64,000 nt of DNA from contig NZ_JAOTEM010000001.1 of the NCBI RefSeq assembly GCF_025628985.1, forward strand, positions 124,001 through 188,000. The letters are read 5' to 3'. Within the stretch, counting starts at the first letter, position 1, and the number at the start of each line of letters is the position of its first letter. The notes beneath the pieces are model-generated. The model was not told the origin of the DNA and searched no databases. It was given only the letters and a program-made list of their open reading frames with translations. Below are positions 7,748 to 15,917 of the stretch, piece by piece. Both the position numbers and the translations under genes were made by a program. This DNA comes from Chryseobacterium edaphi (GTDB lineage: Bacteria > Bacteroidota > Bacteroidia > Flavobacteriales > Weeksellaceae).

Positions 7748-8857
7748 ATGAAAATAGGAATTTTAGGCGGCGGACAGCTCGGTAGAATGTTAATTCAGGA
7801 AGCGTTGAAGTATGATGATGAGTTTTACACATTAGATCCGGCTTCAGATGCGCCTTGTCACAATATTTCATATTTTACACAGGGAAGTTTTAATGATTAC
7901 GAAACCGTTTTAGATTTCGGAAAAGATAAAGATGTAGTGACGATTGAAATTGAGCACGTAAACGCAGATGCATTAGCTGAACTGGAAAATCAAGGGGTAA
8001 AAGTAGTTCCGAACTCACAAATCATTAAAACCATCCAACAGAAAATCCTTCAGAAAGAATTTTATAAGGAGCACGACATTCCAAGTCCGGATTTTGAAAT
8101 TATGGACGGAAGTTCAGACGAAATAAAAATTGAGTTTCCTTTTGTTCAGAAATTAAACACAGGAGGTTATGACGGAAAAGGCGTTCAGATTATCCGCAAT
8201 TCTGATGATTTGAGAAACCTGTGGACTGAAGATTCTGTTTTGGAAAATCTGGTAGATATTGATAAGGAACTTTCTATAATTGTTGCCATCAACGAAAACG
8301 GAGAGACAAAAACTTTTCCTGTGACAGAAATGGTTGCCGATCCTAAGTTAAATTTACTTGATTTTAATATTTGTCCGGTTTTTTTAAGTGAAGAAATTGA
8401 AAATCAGATCGATTCAATTACAGACAAATTTTTGAAAGCGGTCAATTCTCCGGGATTGTTTGCGATTGAATTATTTTTAGATAAAGAAGGAAAAGTTTGG
8501 GTCAACGAAACGGCTCCGAGATTGCATAATTCAGGACACCAAAGTCAGGAAGGAAACGCCAACTCGCAGTTCGAACAAATGTATCGTGTGGTAAAAAATT
8601 TACCTTTAGCCGATACCGACGCCATTATTTACAGCGGAATGCTAAATTTGGTTGGCGCAGAAGGTTTCTCGGGAAAAGTAATTTATGAAGGAATGGAAGA
8701 GGTTTTAAAACTTCCTGAAACCTACATTCACCTTTACGGAAAAACAGAAACCAAACCTGGGAGAAAAATGGGACACATCAATGTTTTGGCAGATTCAAGA
8801 GAAGAATTGATGGAGAAATTGGTGGAAGTGAAAGCGATGGTGAGAGTGATTGCTTAA
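7748..8857 (+). CDS. purK: 5-(carboxyamino)imidazole ribonucleotide synthase
   Basis: An ATP-grasp enzyme of 369 residues that carboxylates aminoimidazole ribonucleotide with bicarbonate and ATP in purine synthesis. Visible signatures are GILGGGQLGRML (4-15), the ATP-grasp glycine loop NTGGYDGKG (137-145) and NETAPRLHNSGH (253-264). Its product is used by PurE, encoded on the same strand about 5 kb downstream beyond five opposite-strand genes, an unusual separation for this pair. A clear terminator follows, so purE is not in this transcript. Confidence 0.97.
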   Translation: MKIGILGGGQLGRMLIQEALKYDDEFYTLDPASDAPCHNISYFTQGSFNDYETVLDFGKDKDVVTIEIEHVNADALAELENQGVKVVPNSQIIKTIQQKILQKEFYKEHDIPSPDFEIMDGSSDEIKIEFPFVQKLNTGGYDGKGVQIIRNSDDLRNLWTEDSVLENLVDIDKELSIIVAINENGETKTFPVTEMVADPKLNLLDFNICPVFLSEEIENQIDSITDKFLKAVNSPGLFAIELFLDKEGKVWVNETAPRLHNSGHQSQEGNANSQFEQMYRVVKNLPLADTDAIIYSGMLNLVGAEGFSGKVIYEGMEEVLKLPETYIHLYGKTETKPGRKMGHINVLADSREELMEKLVEVKAMVRVIA

Positions 8858-8864
8858 AAATATG

Positions 8865-8890
8865 AAAGACTGCTTTTGGGCAGTCTTTTT
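8865..8890. terminator. Terminator between purK and a convergent gene
   Basis: Perfect 9-bp stem AAAGACTGC (8865-8873) with GCAGTCTTT (8880-8888), loop TTTTGG, T run on the + strand. The minus-strand gene stops at 8889, so the hairpin may serve both directions. Confidence 0.9.
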
Positions 8891-9248
8891 ATTTTGATAC
8901 TATTTTTGGAAAATCAATCGTCCATTTTCTTTCCTGAGAACTCCACATCAAATAGGGACCGTCAAAACCTTCAAAATAAACCAGCTCAAAATTACCTTTT
9001 TCATCAGATGTATAAACAGGATTTGCGGCTTCATCTTTTTTAAATACTAACTTTTCAAAAGTTTGCCAATCATGGTTTGTTGGAAGTTTGCGATTGTTTT
9101 TTTTATAATCTTCAATTTTTAGTATCAGTTCATTTCCAAATTTGATGTCAGATTTTCTTGTTACTTCAATGGGTAAATTCCAATAAATTATAAAAGATAG
9201 AATGATTACAATTATTACTGAAATTGAGATGATGAGAGCTTTTTTCAT
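8889..9248 (-). CDS. Small membrane-anchored protein of unknown function
   Basis: A 119-residue protein with one N-terminal helix (residues 4-24, KALIISISVIIVIILSFIIYW) and a soluble periplasmic or secreted part containing YKKNNRKLPTNHDWQTFEKL and an aromatic segment YFEGFDGPYLMWSSQERKW. The pattern of a helix followed by a short lysine/asparagine stretch and LP recalls small pilin-like proteins, but no cleavage motif supports that. It starts 8 bp after the stop of the next upstream gene; the two are probably one unit. Confidence 0.6.
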   Translation of the reverse strand: MKKALIISISVIIVIILSFIIYWNLPIEVTRKSDIKFGNELILKIEDYKKNNRKLPTNHDWQTFEKLVFKKDEAANPVYTSDEKGNFELVYFEGFDGPYLMWSSQERKWTIDFPKIVSK

Positions 9249-9256
9249 GAATTAAA

Positions 9257-9724
9257 TTATGTATTGTACAAAATATCTGCAAGCTGCGAGTAATCGTTAT
9301 TAGATCCAAAATTATCAGTATTGGTTTCTGTGCCTACAATTTGATATTTATGACAGCTAAAACATATTTTGGCCACACCAGTAACTTCGTTATTCTTTTT
9401 AAAAACTAAAATATCTCTGAAAATTGCAATACAACCTGCAGTCATCATTTCCTCTTCTGGCTTCTCAATAAATATATTATCAATATTATTAAAATCAGTT
9501 GAATTTATTTTTTGCTTTAGATAACCTATCTCATTCAAGAAATTCAGAAAGTCAAGATCATCAATGTTTTCAGGTGTATTTTGATAGATTACTTTATATT
9601 TGAGCTGATCAATGGATGATATATTTTGATCAAAGTATAAATCATCAGCATCATCAATTTCAATTTTATAATGATCAATTTCATCATAATTAAAGAATGT
9701 TTTATAATATTTAATTTCGGACAT
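9257..9724 (-). CDS. Conserved hypothetical protein with Cys-rich RD...CFSC motif
   Basis: A 155-residue acidic cytoplasmic protein without signal peptide or membrane helix. The C-terminal half has GCIAIFRDILVFK and, about 20 residues later, ICFSCHKYQIVG; this C-x4-RD...CFxC arrangement recurs in unnamed Bacteroidota proteins. Three cysteines and a histidine could bind a metal. Literal CxxCH is present but a c-type heme is unlikely in a protein without a signal peptide. An immunity-like role is conceivable, but no toxin gene is adjacent. Confidence 0.55.
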   Translation of the reverse strand: MSEIKYYKTFFNYDEIDHYKIEIDDADDLYFDQNISSIDQLKYKVIYQNTPENIDDLDFLNFLNEIGYLKQKINSTDFNNIDNIFIEKPEEEMMTAGCIAIFRDILVFKKNNEVTGVAKICFSCHKYQIVGTETNTDNFGSNNDYSQLADILYNT

Positions 9725-9830
9725 CTTTAAGTGTTTTTTTAATAATTTGTTTTATATTAAGGCTTGTATTTAATTGATAAAAATACATCAAACATCTTTT
9801 TCTCAAAAATTAAAATAATATTATTTCTTG

Positions 9831-11954
9831 CTACTTAAAAATCCTTTTAATCACATTTCCGATCTCCGTAAAATCATCGTGATTTCCTACTGAACGTATT
9901 TCAGCATTATTTTCATCATCATACTTTGAAAAAGGAAAAATGAGCAGATAATTGTTGTCTTTCAGGCTTTTATTAAGAAGGTCAGGAATCAGTCTCATTC
10001 TCGGAATATACGACTGCATTCCTCTCTTAGCCATAAAAAGAATTAGCGCTTCGTCATCTTTTAACTGAGCTGCAGTTTTTTCACCGTCTTTCCAGGTATT
10101 CATGATAATAAATTCAGCTTCGATGTTGGCTTTTTTTATAATTCTCTGAAGAATATTCAGGATCGTTTCCGGAGCATAAAAAACAAGTATAGCACCAGAA
10201 TTTCTCGCAATATTCCAAACCCTTAAAAGCGAATGGAAAAATCCGGCTTCTTTGTGAGCATTTTCAGGAATCATCACTGCATATTTTTTAATCGTTGAAA
10301 GCGGTTGTGCAGCGTGATAAACTAAAACATTCACATCATCATTCTGAAGATATCCGTTGTAAAGATTATATACAAATGATGGTGAGAAGCCTTTTTCATC
10401 TTCAAGTCCAATAATTAAATCTGTGATTTTCTGTTCTTTAATCACATTGTTGACACCGTTTATAACATCATTGTCGTATCTTTTTAATGCCTGAAGCTTA
10501 ACATCTGCAGCTACCGCAGTGTCGATTGCCTGATGGAGAAGTTTGTCGGCATTTTTTACGGAAGATTCATTTTTATCTTCATTAATGATATTTAAAGCAA
10601 AAAAATCTTCGGTATTTGAATGTGCTTTTATGAGAATTCCCAAATTCACCATCCTTTCAACCGTTTCTTCATAATTAATGGCCAAAAGTATATTTTCTTC
10701 TTCATGATTGTTTCCGGAAACGGTGTCTTCATTATCAATTTCTGCAATTTTCTGTGCACTTGCCATCGAGATAAACGATGAAATGGTACAAGAAACTAAA
10801 ATCAAAAGAATACTTCCATTCAGAACATGTTCATTTAATAATCTTACGGGTTCTCCGTTTTCACTTTCGGAAATAATGATGTTATAACCCACCATCACGG
10901 AAGCTAAAGTCGCTGCGGCTGAAGCAGAACTCAATCCGAAAATCAGTTTTCCTTCGTCTTTGGAAAGTCTGAAAGTTTTTTGTGTTGCTACGGCTGCCAA
11001 ATATTTTCCTCCAATCGAAGCAACGAGCATTATGGCTGCAACTCCAATGGTTTCCAGACTTTTAAAAAATACATTAAAATCAATCAGCATTCCTACACTG
11101 ATCAGAAAAAAAGGAATGAAAATAGCGTTTCCGACAAATTCAACCCGATTCATCAGAGATGAAGTATGCGGAATCAATCTGTTTAAAGCCAAACCTGCGA
11201 AAAATGCTCCGATAATCGCCTCAACTCCTGCCAATTCTGCCAACATTGCAGCAAGATAAATCATTACCAAAACAAAAATATACTGTGAAATTTTATCATC
11301 CACTTTTTTGAAAAACCACCTTCCGATCATCGGAAACACGAATAATACAACCAGTGCAAATACGATAAATGAAACTGAAAGTTTTACCCAAAATGCAGTT
11401 CCAACATCTCCTTGCGACATCCCGACTATGATTGCCAAAACCAAAAGTGCAAGTACGTCAGTGATCATCGTTCCGCCAACGGTAATATTTACAGCAAGAT
11501 TTTTAGCAATTCCGAGTTTGCTGACCAAAGGATAGGCAATTAAAGTATGCGAAGAAAATAAACTTGCAAACAGTATAGAGGTGAGCATTGAGAAATTTAG
11601 TAAATAATACGCTCCGATAAATCCTAAAACGAAAGGTGCGATAAATGTATATAATCCAAAAGTGAGGCTTTTCCACTTGTTTCGTTTGAAATCGCCCATG
11701 TCGATTTCCAGTCCGGCAAGAAACATGATGTAGAGCAATCCTGTAGTTCCGGTGACTACGATGCTGCTGTCTCTCGCGAGTACATTGAAACCGTTTGGTC
11801 CGATGATGGCTCCTGCGATAATTAATCCTAATAGATGCGGAACTTTTATTTTATTTAAAAGAAGCGGTGCCGCCAAAATGATGATTAAAACCAGCAGAAA
11901 TTTCAGTACGGGATCTTCGATGGGAAGACTCAGGTTGTGTATGCTTAGAATCAT
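9831..11954 (-). CDS. Cation:proton antiporter (KefB/CPA2 type) with C-terminal Usp-like region
   Basis: A 707-residue protein. Residues 1-400 are about 12 membrane helices of the CPA2 Na+/H+ or K+/H+ exchanger fold (LLLNKIKVPHLLGLIIAGAIIGP near residue 40; LFSSHTLIAYPLVSKLGI; GVEAIIGAFFAGLALNRLIP). Residues from about 425 form a cytoplasmic region with two alpha/beta halves (ENILLAINYEETVERMVNLG, YAVMIPENAHKEAGFFHSLL) resembling universal stress domains rather than the TrkA-N domain of KefB. It begins 5 bp after the upstream lipoprotein gene, so they form an operon. Confidence 0.88.
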   Translation of the reverse strand: MILSIHNLSLPIEDPVLKFLLVLIIILAAPLLLNKIKVPHLLGLIIAGAIIGPNGFNVLARDSSIVVTGTTGLLYIMFLAGLEIDMGDFKRNKWKSLTFGLYTFIAPFVLGFIGAYYLLNFSMLTSILFASLFSSHTLIAYPLVSKLGIAKNLAVNITVGGTMITDVLALLVLAIIVGMSQGDVGTAFWVKLSVSFIVFALVVLFVFPMIGRWFFKKVDDKISQYIFVLVMIYLAAMLAELAGVEAIIGAFFAGLALNRLIPHTSSLMNRVEFVGNAIFIPFFLISVGMLIDFNVFFKSLETIGVAAIMLVASIGGKYLAAVATQKTFRLSKDEGKLIFGLSSASAAATLASVMVGYNIIISESENGEPVRLLNEHVLNGSILLILVSCTISSFISMASAQKIAEIDNEDTVSGNNHEEENILLAINYEETVERMVNLGILIKAHSNTEDFFALNIINEDKNESSVKNADKLLHQAIDTAVAADVKLQALKRYDNDVINGVNNVIKEQKITDLIIGLEDEKGFSPSFVYNLYNGYLQNDDVNVLVYHAAQPLSTIKKYAVMIPENAHKEAGFFHSLLRVWNIARNSGAILVFYAPETILNILQRIIKKANIEAEFIIMNTWKDGEKTAAQLKDDEALILFMAKRGMQSYIPRMRLIPDLLNKSLKDNNYLLIFPFSKYDDENNAEIRSVGNHDDFTEIGNVIKRIFK

Positions 11955-11959
11955 AGTTG

Positions 11960-12526
11960 TTATTTTTGAATTCGTGTAAGCTCTACAGAAAACCTTGCAG
12001 TGCAGTTATTGTCTACGGTTACCGTTCGTATTCCTCTGATTTTGTTGGACGAAATTTCATTCAGTAAAATATTCATTTCTACATTTTTTTTGGCTGTAGA
12101 ATCTGTTTTATAATTTAATTTAACCTCATTGTTTTCAAATTTTCCGATGTAAGTTCTTATGAGGTTACTGTTATTAATGATTTTGGTTGAAAGCTGGATA
12201 GAATCGCTGTCAAATTCCCAATTGTCAACCCGTTGATCTCCAACTGCATAATCGCTGCAATTAGATTCTGTGCAGATCACTTTTCCGCTCCACGCGCCGG
12301 AAATTTCCTGTGGCCATAACACAATCTGGATAGAATCTTTCTTTTTAAAAATACTGTCGCGCATTTTTAGTAAAGTCTGATATTCTGATTCTTTTTGGGC
12401 AAATAATTTTTCTTTTTCCAGTAGTTTTGTTTCTCGTTCAGTCAGCTGTTGCTGTTTTTCTTTGTTTTCGCAACTTTGAAGGAGAAAAAAAGAGATGAAC
12501 AGTATAAAAAGATATTTTTTGGTCAT
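11960..12526 (-). CDS. Lipoprotein with N-terminal coiled coil, unknown function
   Basis: A 188-residue lipoprotein (lipobox LLQSC, Cys19). Residues 22-60 are a charged heptad-like coiled coil (QQQLTERETKLLEKEKLFAQ), followed by a beta-rich domain with ISGAWSGKVICTESNC and later NNCTARFSVELTRIQ. It is the first gene of a two-gene operon with the antiporter, 5 bp apart. No function is known; it may be an envelope partner of the transporter, which is only inference. Confidence 0.7.
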   Translation of the reverse strand: MTKKYLFILFISFFLLQSCENKEKQQQLTERETKLLEKEKLFAQKESEYQTLLKMRDSIFKKKDSIQIVLWPQEISGAWSGKVICTESNCSDYAVGDQRVDNWEFDSDSIQLSTKIINNSNLIRTYIGKFENNEVKLNYKTDSTAKKNVEMNILLNEISSNKIRGIRTVTVDNNCTARFSVELTRIQK

Positions 12527-12633
12527 AATGCACTATTTGATCCGAATACAAATGCAAAAATTATGACAAGTGAAGAGAAATTATCTAAAAAAAACATGTG
12601 AATTGGTGGATTGATGAATATTTGAGGTATGAA

Positions 12634-13608
12634 TTATGATTCAAGTCTCTTTCTTTTAAACATTTCAGGATTGTAATTAATAATAAAAACACCCAAAATA
12701 ATTAAAATTGCCGCAACGATAAATTTAACTGAAATACTCTCATCTAAAATCAGCCAGCTCAGGAAAATGGAGATCACCGTATTCACATAGGCTAAAATAG
12801 AAACCTGAACAGGAGAAATTTTGGTCAAAGCATAATGAAACGCAAAAAATGCCGAAACAGATCCGAAAATTGCCAAATAAAGCATTGCCGAAATACTTTT
12901 GATACTCCAGCTTTCAAAATTATAATTATCTGAAAACAGGAATGCAAAACAAAGCTGAATAAGACCTGCAAAAGCAAACTGATAAAATAGATTTAACGAA
13001 ATATTTTTGCTCTGAATATTTAATTTTTTGGTGAAAATCGTTCCGGAAGCCCAACCTGCAATTGCGATAAATAAGAAAATAATTCCCATCGTGTAATCAG
13101 GATTTTCCAGATCGCTCAAGCCGTCCCAGAAAATAAAAAGGATTCCACTGAAACACATTAAAACTCCAAAAAATGCTCTAAAAGTAAATTTCTGTAACCC
13201 AATTGCAACACTGCCCAGAAAGACTACAATGGGAGAACATGCACTGATAAGAGAAGTTAAACTGCTTGTCACCTCTTCTTCAGCTACCGTGGTCATTCCG
13301 TTGGCAACAATCAGCATTAATGTTGAGAAAATTAATTGATATCCTAAATTCTTCCACCCAATCCATTTGAATTCATTTCGGTAAAGTAGAATAATAAGCA
13401 TGATGGTTGCTGCTAAAAACTGACGGATTCCTGCCACAAACCAGGCCGGAATAGTTTCTACCGCAACACGAATCGCCAAAAAAGTAGTTCCCCAAACGAT
13501 AGCAACGGTAAGAACGGCAAAAATAAGTTTGTAGTCTTTCAAAATGATGTGAAATAATGATGTAAAGATATTTATTTTAGAATGAAAAATGATGCCAATC
13601 CGATGCAT
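12634..13608 (-). CDS. DMT superfamily (EamA) transporter
   Basis: A 10-helix inner-membrane exporter in two EamA repeats (residues about 30-160 and 170-315). Signatures include VAIVWGTTFLAIRVAVETIP, IRQFLAATIMLIILLYR, and in the second half FAFHYALTKISPVQVSILAYV and FLSWLILDE. The ATG at 13608 gives 324 residues with an atypical 26-residue lead-in; a TTG at 13542 (LKDYKLIFAVL) would give the usual length of about 302. Substrate cannot be told; amino acids or metabolites are typical. Confidence 0.88.
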   Translation of the reverse strand: MHRIGIIFHSKINIFTSLFHIILKDYKLIFAVLTVAIVWGTTFLAIRVAVETIPAWFVAGIRQFLAATIMLIILLYRNEFKWIGWKNLGYQLIFSTLMLIVANGMTTVAEEEVTSSLTSLISACSPIVVFLGSVAIGLQKFTFRAFFGVLMCFSGILFIFWDGLSDLENPDYTMGIIFLFIAIAGWASGTIFTKKLNIQSKNISLNLFYQFAFAGLIQLCFAFLFSDNYNFESWSIKSISAMLYLAIFGSVSAFFAFHYALTKISPVQVSILAYVNTVISIFLSWLILDESISVKFIVAAILIILGVFIINYNPEMFKRKRLES

Positions 13609-13614
13609 AAGTCA

Positions 13615-13714
13615 ATTGTTAAATGTGAATTTTCTATGCTTGGATTAAAAATTGAAAAGAAAGCGGATTGACTTTTCACATATTCACTTGCAAAGCAAAA
13701 TTCACTTTTCAACA
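13615..13714. repeat. Imperfect intergenic inverted repeat of the GTGAATTTTGC family
   Basis: The left arm from 13615 (TTGTTAAATGTGAATTTT) and the right arm ending at 13714 (reverse complement TTGTTGAAAAGTGAATTTT) are imperfect inverted copies. The minus-strand right arm reads GTGAATTTTGCTTTGC, a core that recurs in other gaps of this window (39750, 44224, 49000). Confidence 0.6.
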
Positions 13715-13733
13715 ATCACCTTTCTAAAATTCT

Positions 13734-13741
13734 TATCTTTG
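13734..13741 (+). promoter_or_regulatory. -7 promoter element of purE
   Basis: TATCTTTG matches TAnnTTTG, 22 nt before the purE ATG. It gives purE its own promoter, independent of purK. Confidence 0.6.
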
Positions 13742-13763
13742 AACAATCTAATAAATTGAAGAA

Positions 13764-14267
13764 ATGGTAGGAATTATCATGGGAAGTCAGAGTGACTTGC
13801 CAATCATGGAACTGGCGGCGAATTTTTTGAAAAGTTTAGACATTCCGTATGAATTGACAGTAGTCTCGGCACACAGAACGCCTGAAAGAATGTTTGATTA
13901 TGCAAAACATGCGAAAAAAAGAGGTTTAAAAGTAATTATTGCTGGAGCGGGAGGAGCAGCGCATCTTCCGGGAATGGTTGCAAGCTGTACAACTTTACCT
14001 GTAATAGGAGTTCCGATTTTATCAAGCAATTCGATTGACGGTTGGGATTCTGTTTTATCGATTCTTCAAATGCCGGGCGGAATTCCTGTGGCAACTGTTG
14101 CTTTAAACGGAGCCTTGAACGCCGGAATTTTAGCTGCGAAAATCTTAGGAACAGGAGACGAAAATGTAGCTGAAAAACTTCAGATTTATCAGGATACTTT
14201 GAAAGATAAAGTTTTGGGAACTGTGGATGACATTAAAGCTAAACATCCAAATCTTTACGACTTGTAA
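13764..14267 (+). CDS. purE: N5-carboxyaminoimidazole ribonucleotide mutase
   Basis: A 167-residue class I PurE that moves the carboxylate of N5-CAIR to give CAIR. The family motifs GSQSDLPIM (7-15), SAHRTPERM (35-43), GAGGAAHLPGM (61-71) and the PVIGVPILSSNSIDGWDSVL segment (79-98) are intact. It works directly after PurK. It has its own promoter and terminator, so the two subunits of the route are transcribed separately here. Confidence 0.97.
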   Translation: MVGIIMGSQSDLPIMELAANFLKSLDIPYELTVVSAHRTPERMFDYAKHAKKRGLKVIIAGAGGAAHLPGMVASCTTLPVIGVPILSSNSIDGWDSVLSILQMPGGIPVATVALNGALNAGILAAKILGTGDENVAEKLQIYQDTLKDKVLGTVDDIKAKHPNLYDL

Positions 14268-14286
14268 TAATTTAAATTTGATATAA

Positions 14287-14322
14287 GAAAATGCCTCGCA
14301 AATTGACGAGGCATTTTTTTTA
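14287..14322. terminator. Bidirectional terminator of purE
   Basis: Perfect 10-bp stem AAATGCCTCG (14289-14298) with CGAGGCATTT (14307-14316) and a T run after it. An A run on the other side and the minus-strand stop codon at 14320 suggest it also ends the convergent transcript. Confidence 0.92.
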
Positions 14323-15864
14323 TTTTTTAATGAATTTGAAAGTCTGAATTTTTTCTTTCGTTAAAATCTGTAAAATATAATTTCCGGGTGAAAGATCTTG
14401 GATCTTGATGTAATCTTTTGTCAGAGAATCTTTGGCTATCAATCTTCCGCTTAAATCAGTGATCGTGTATTCTTTTGCGTCTTTAATATTTTTTAAATAA
14501 ATAAAATTTTCCGCAGGATTAGGATAAATCGAGCCTAAATTCTTTAACTGACTTTCATGAGTAGATAATTTCCTACATTCGCCAACGGTGTCGCCAGTAA
14601 TCGTCCAGCCCTTGTTGAGCAAAATATTTCTGTTTGGTATAACATCAACAGAGTATGTAAAATTGGGTACAAATCCCAGATTGATATTATTGGCCGTATT
14701 AGGATTACTTCCCCAACCGAAAAGCGTATCGCTGTAATTATCACAATCTAAACCTGCCCCTAAAAGTGCGAGTGATCCAGATGTAAGTGCAGGAAGATTC
14801 CAGGTTTGAAGGCTCTGATTGAAATTGGTAGCTCCAGAAAATGAAGTGCTGAAATCTGTTAAAACACTCGTGTTCCAATTGTTCAAAGGTTGATTGAATG
14901 AGCTACAGCCATGAAACATGTGAGAAATATCCGTTACTTTAGCAGTGTTCCAGCTATTCAAAGGTTGATTAAAGTTTTGATTAAAATGAAACATCCACAT
15001 CATGTTGGTCACATTTGAGGTATTCCAGTTATTTAAAGGTTGGTTAAAAGCCTGAGTTCCGGAAAACATATAGCCCATGTCGGTAACTTTCGACGTATTC
15101 CAGTTATTTAAGTTCTGATTAAATGCAGCTCTGTTTTCAAACATATATCTGAAGTCAGTCGCTTTTGATGTATTCCAAGAACCAATGGGAGCATTAAAGG
15201 TATCGGGGATCTGAAACATGCTTAAATGAGAAAACATATTTCGGAAATTTTCAATATTTGAAGTATTCCAGTTTGCCATTGAAGCATTTCCTGTTAATGA
15301 ATTGGCATTATAAAACATGTAAGATGCGTCTGTAACTCCCGAAAGATTAGGTGAATCTGTTGCTGTGATCTGTAGATATCTGCAATGTGAAAATGCATTG
15401 TACATCGTTTGCCATTGAATATTTCCCCATTGCGCTACTTCAAGTAATTTGTCTGAATTTCCGTGGTGAGTCCAAATAGTTCCTCCCGTTGTTGGATTCG
15501 CAACCGTGGCAAATTTTATTTGGGTAAAAACCCCGTTTCCGTTGCTTACTTTTACTCTGTATGTAGCTGCAGCAGGATTTGGATTGAGTGGTGTGCCAAA
15601 ATTAATTAATGTCTGACCTATCGACGTTACGCTGTTCAGCGTCTCGTTGTGCTGCGGATAGTCTACTTCTTCCCATTGAATCTTGTAATTAAGACCCGTC
15701 CCGGGAAACCATATCTGACTCGATGTGGAAGGATTTTGACCGGAAACTGAGGTGATAAAATTCGGATTAATTCCCGAAGGTTTCCAAATGGTGATAAACT
15801 CATTCTGTGCCTTTGCAATCTGAAATGAAAGCATCACAGTGAAGAAAAATATTAGTTTTTTCAT
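14320..15864 (-). CDS. BspA-family (DUF285) repeat surface protein with T9SS sorting domain
   Basis: A 514-residue secreted protein: signal peptide 1-20 (ending AKAQ), an N-terminal beta domain (about 21-170), then BspA/DUF285 repeats from about 175 to 360 with consensus NWNTSKVTDMxxMF...FNQPLN. From residue 229 the WNT motif recurs every 25 residues exactly (229, 254, 279, 304, 329, 354). Residues 445-514 (SIYPNPAENFIYLKN...GNYILQI) are a type A T9SS C-terminal sorting domain. It is therefore exported by the PorU/PorV pathway and likely surface-attached. It is a paralogue of the gene 53 bp upstream. Confidence 0.92.
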   Translation of the reverse strand: MKKLIFFFTVMLSFQIAKAQNEFITIWKPSGINPNFITSVSGQNPSTSSQIWFPGTGLNYKIQWEEVDYPQHNETLNSVTSIGQTLINFGTPLNPNPAAATYRVKVSNGNGVFTQIKFATVANPTTGGTIWTHHGNSDKLLEVAQWGNIQWQTMYNAFSHCRYLQITATDSPNLSGVTDASYMFYNANSLTGNASMANWNTSNIENFRNMFSHLSMFQIPDTFNAPIGSWNTSKATDFRYMFENRAAFNQNLNNWNTSKVTDMGYMFSGTQAFNQPLNNWNTSNVTNMMWMFHFNQNFNQPLNSWNTAKVTDISHMFHGCSSFNQPLNNWNTSVLTDFSTSFSGATNFNQSLQTWNLPALTSGSLALLGAGLDCDNYSDTLFGWGSNPNTANNINLGFVPNFTYSVDVIPNRNILLNKGWTITGDTVGECRKLSTHESQLKNLGSIYPNPAENFIYLKNIKDAKEYTITDLSGRLIAKDSLTKDYIKIQDLSPGNYILQILTKEKIQTFKFIKK

Positions 15865-15917
15865 AAGATAATTTTAAAATCAGGTGTTTGAGGAAAATAA
15901 TATTTTTGATTGGTTAT

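Noticed and set aside
9257..9724. CxxCH heme-binding motif in the 155-residue protein
   Set aside because: No signal peptide or membrane segment, so periplasmic heme attachment is very unlikely. The cysteines fit a recurring RD...CFSC pattern better.
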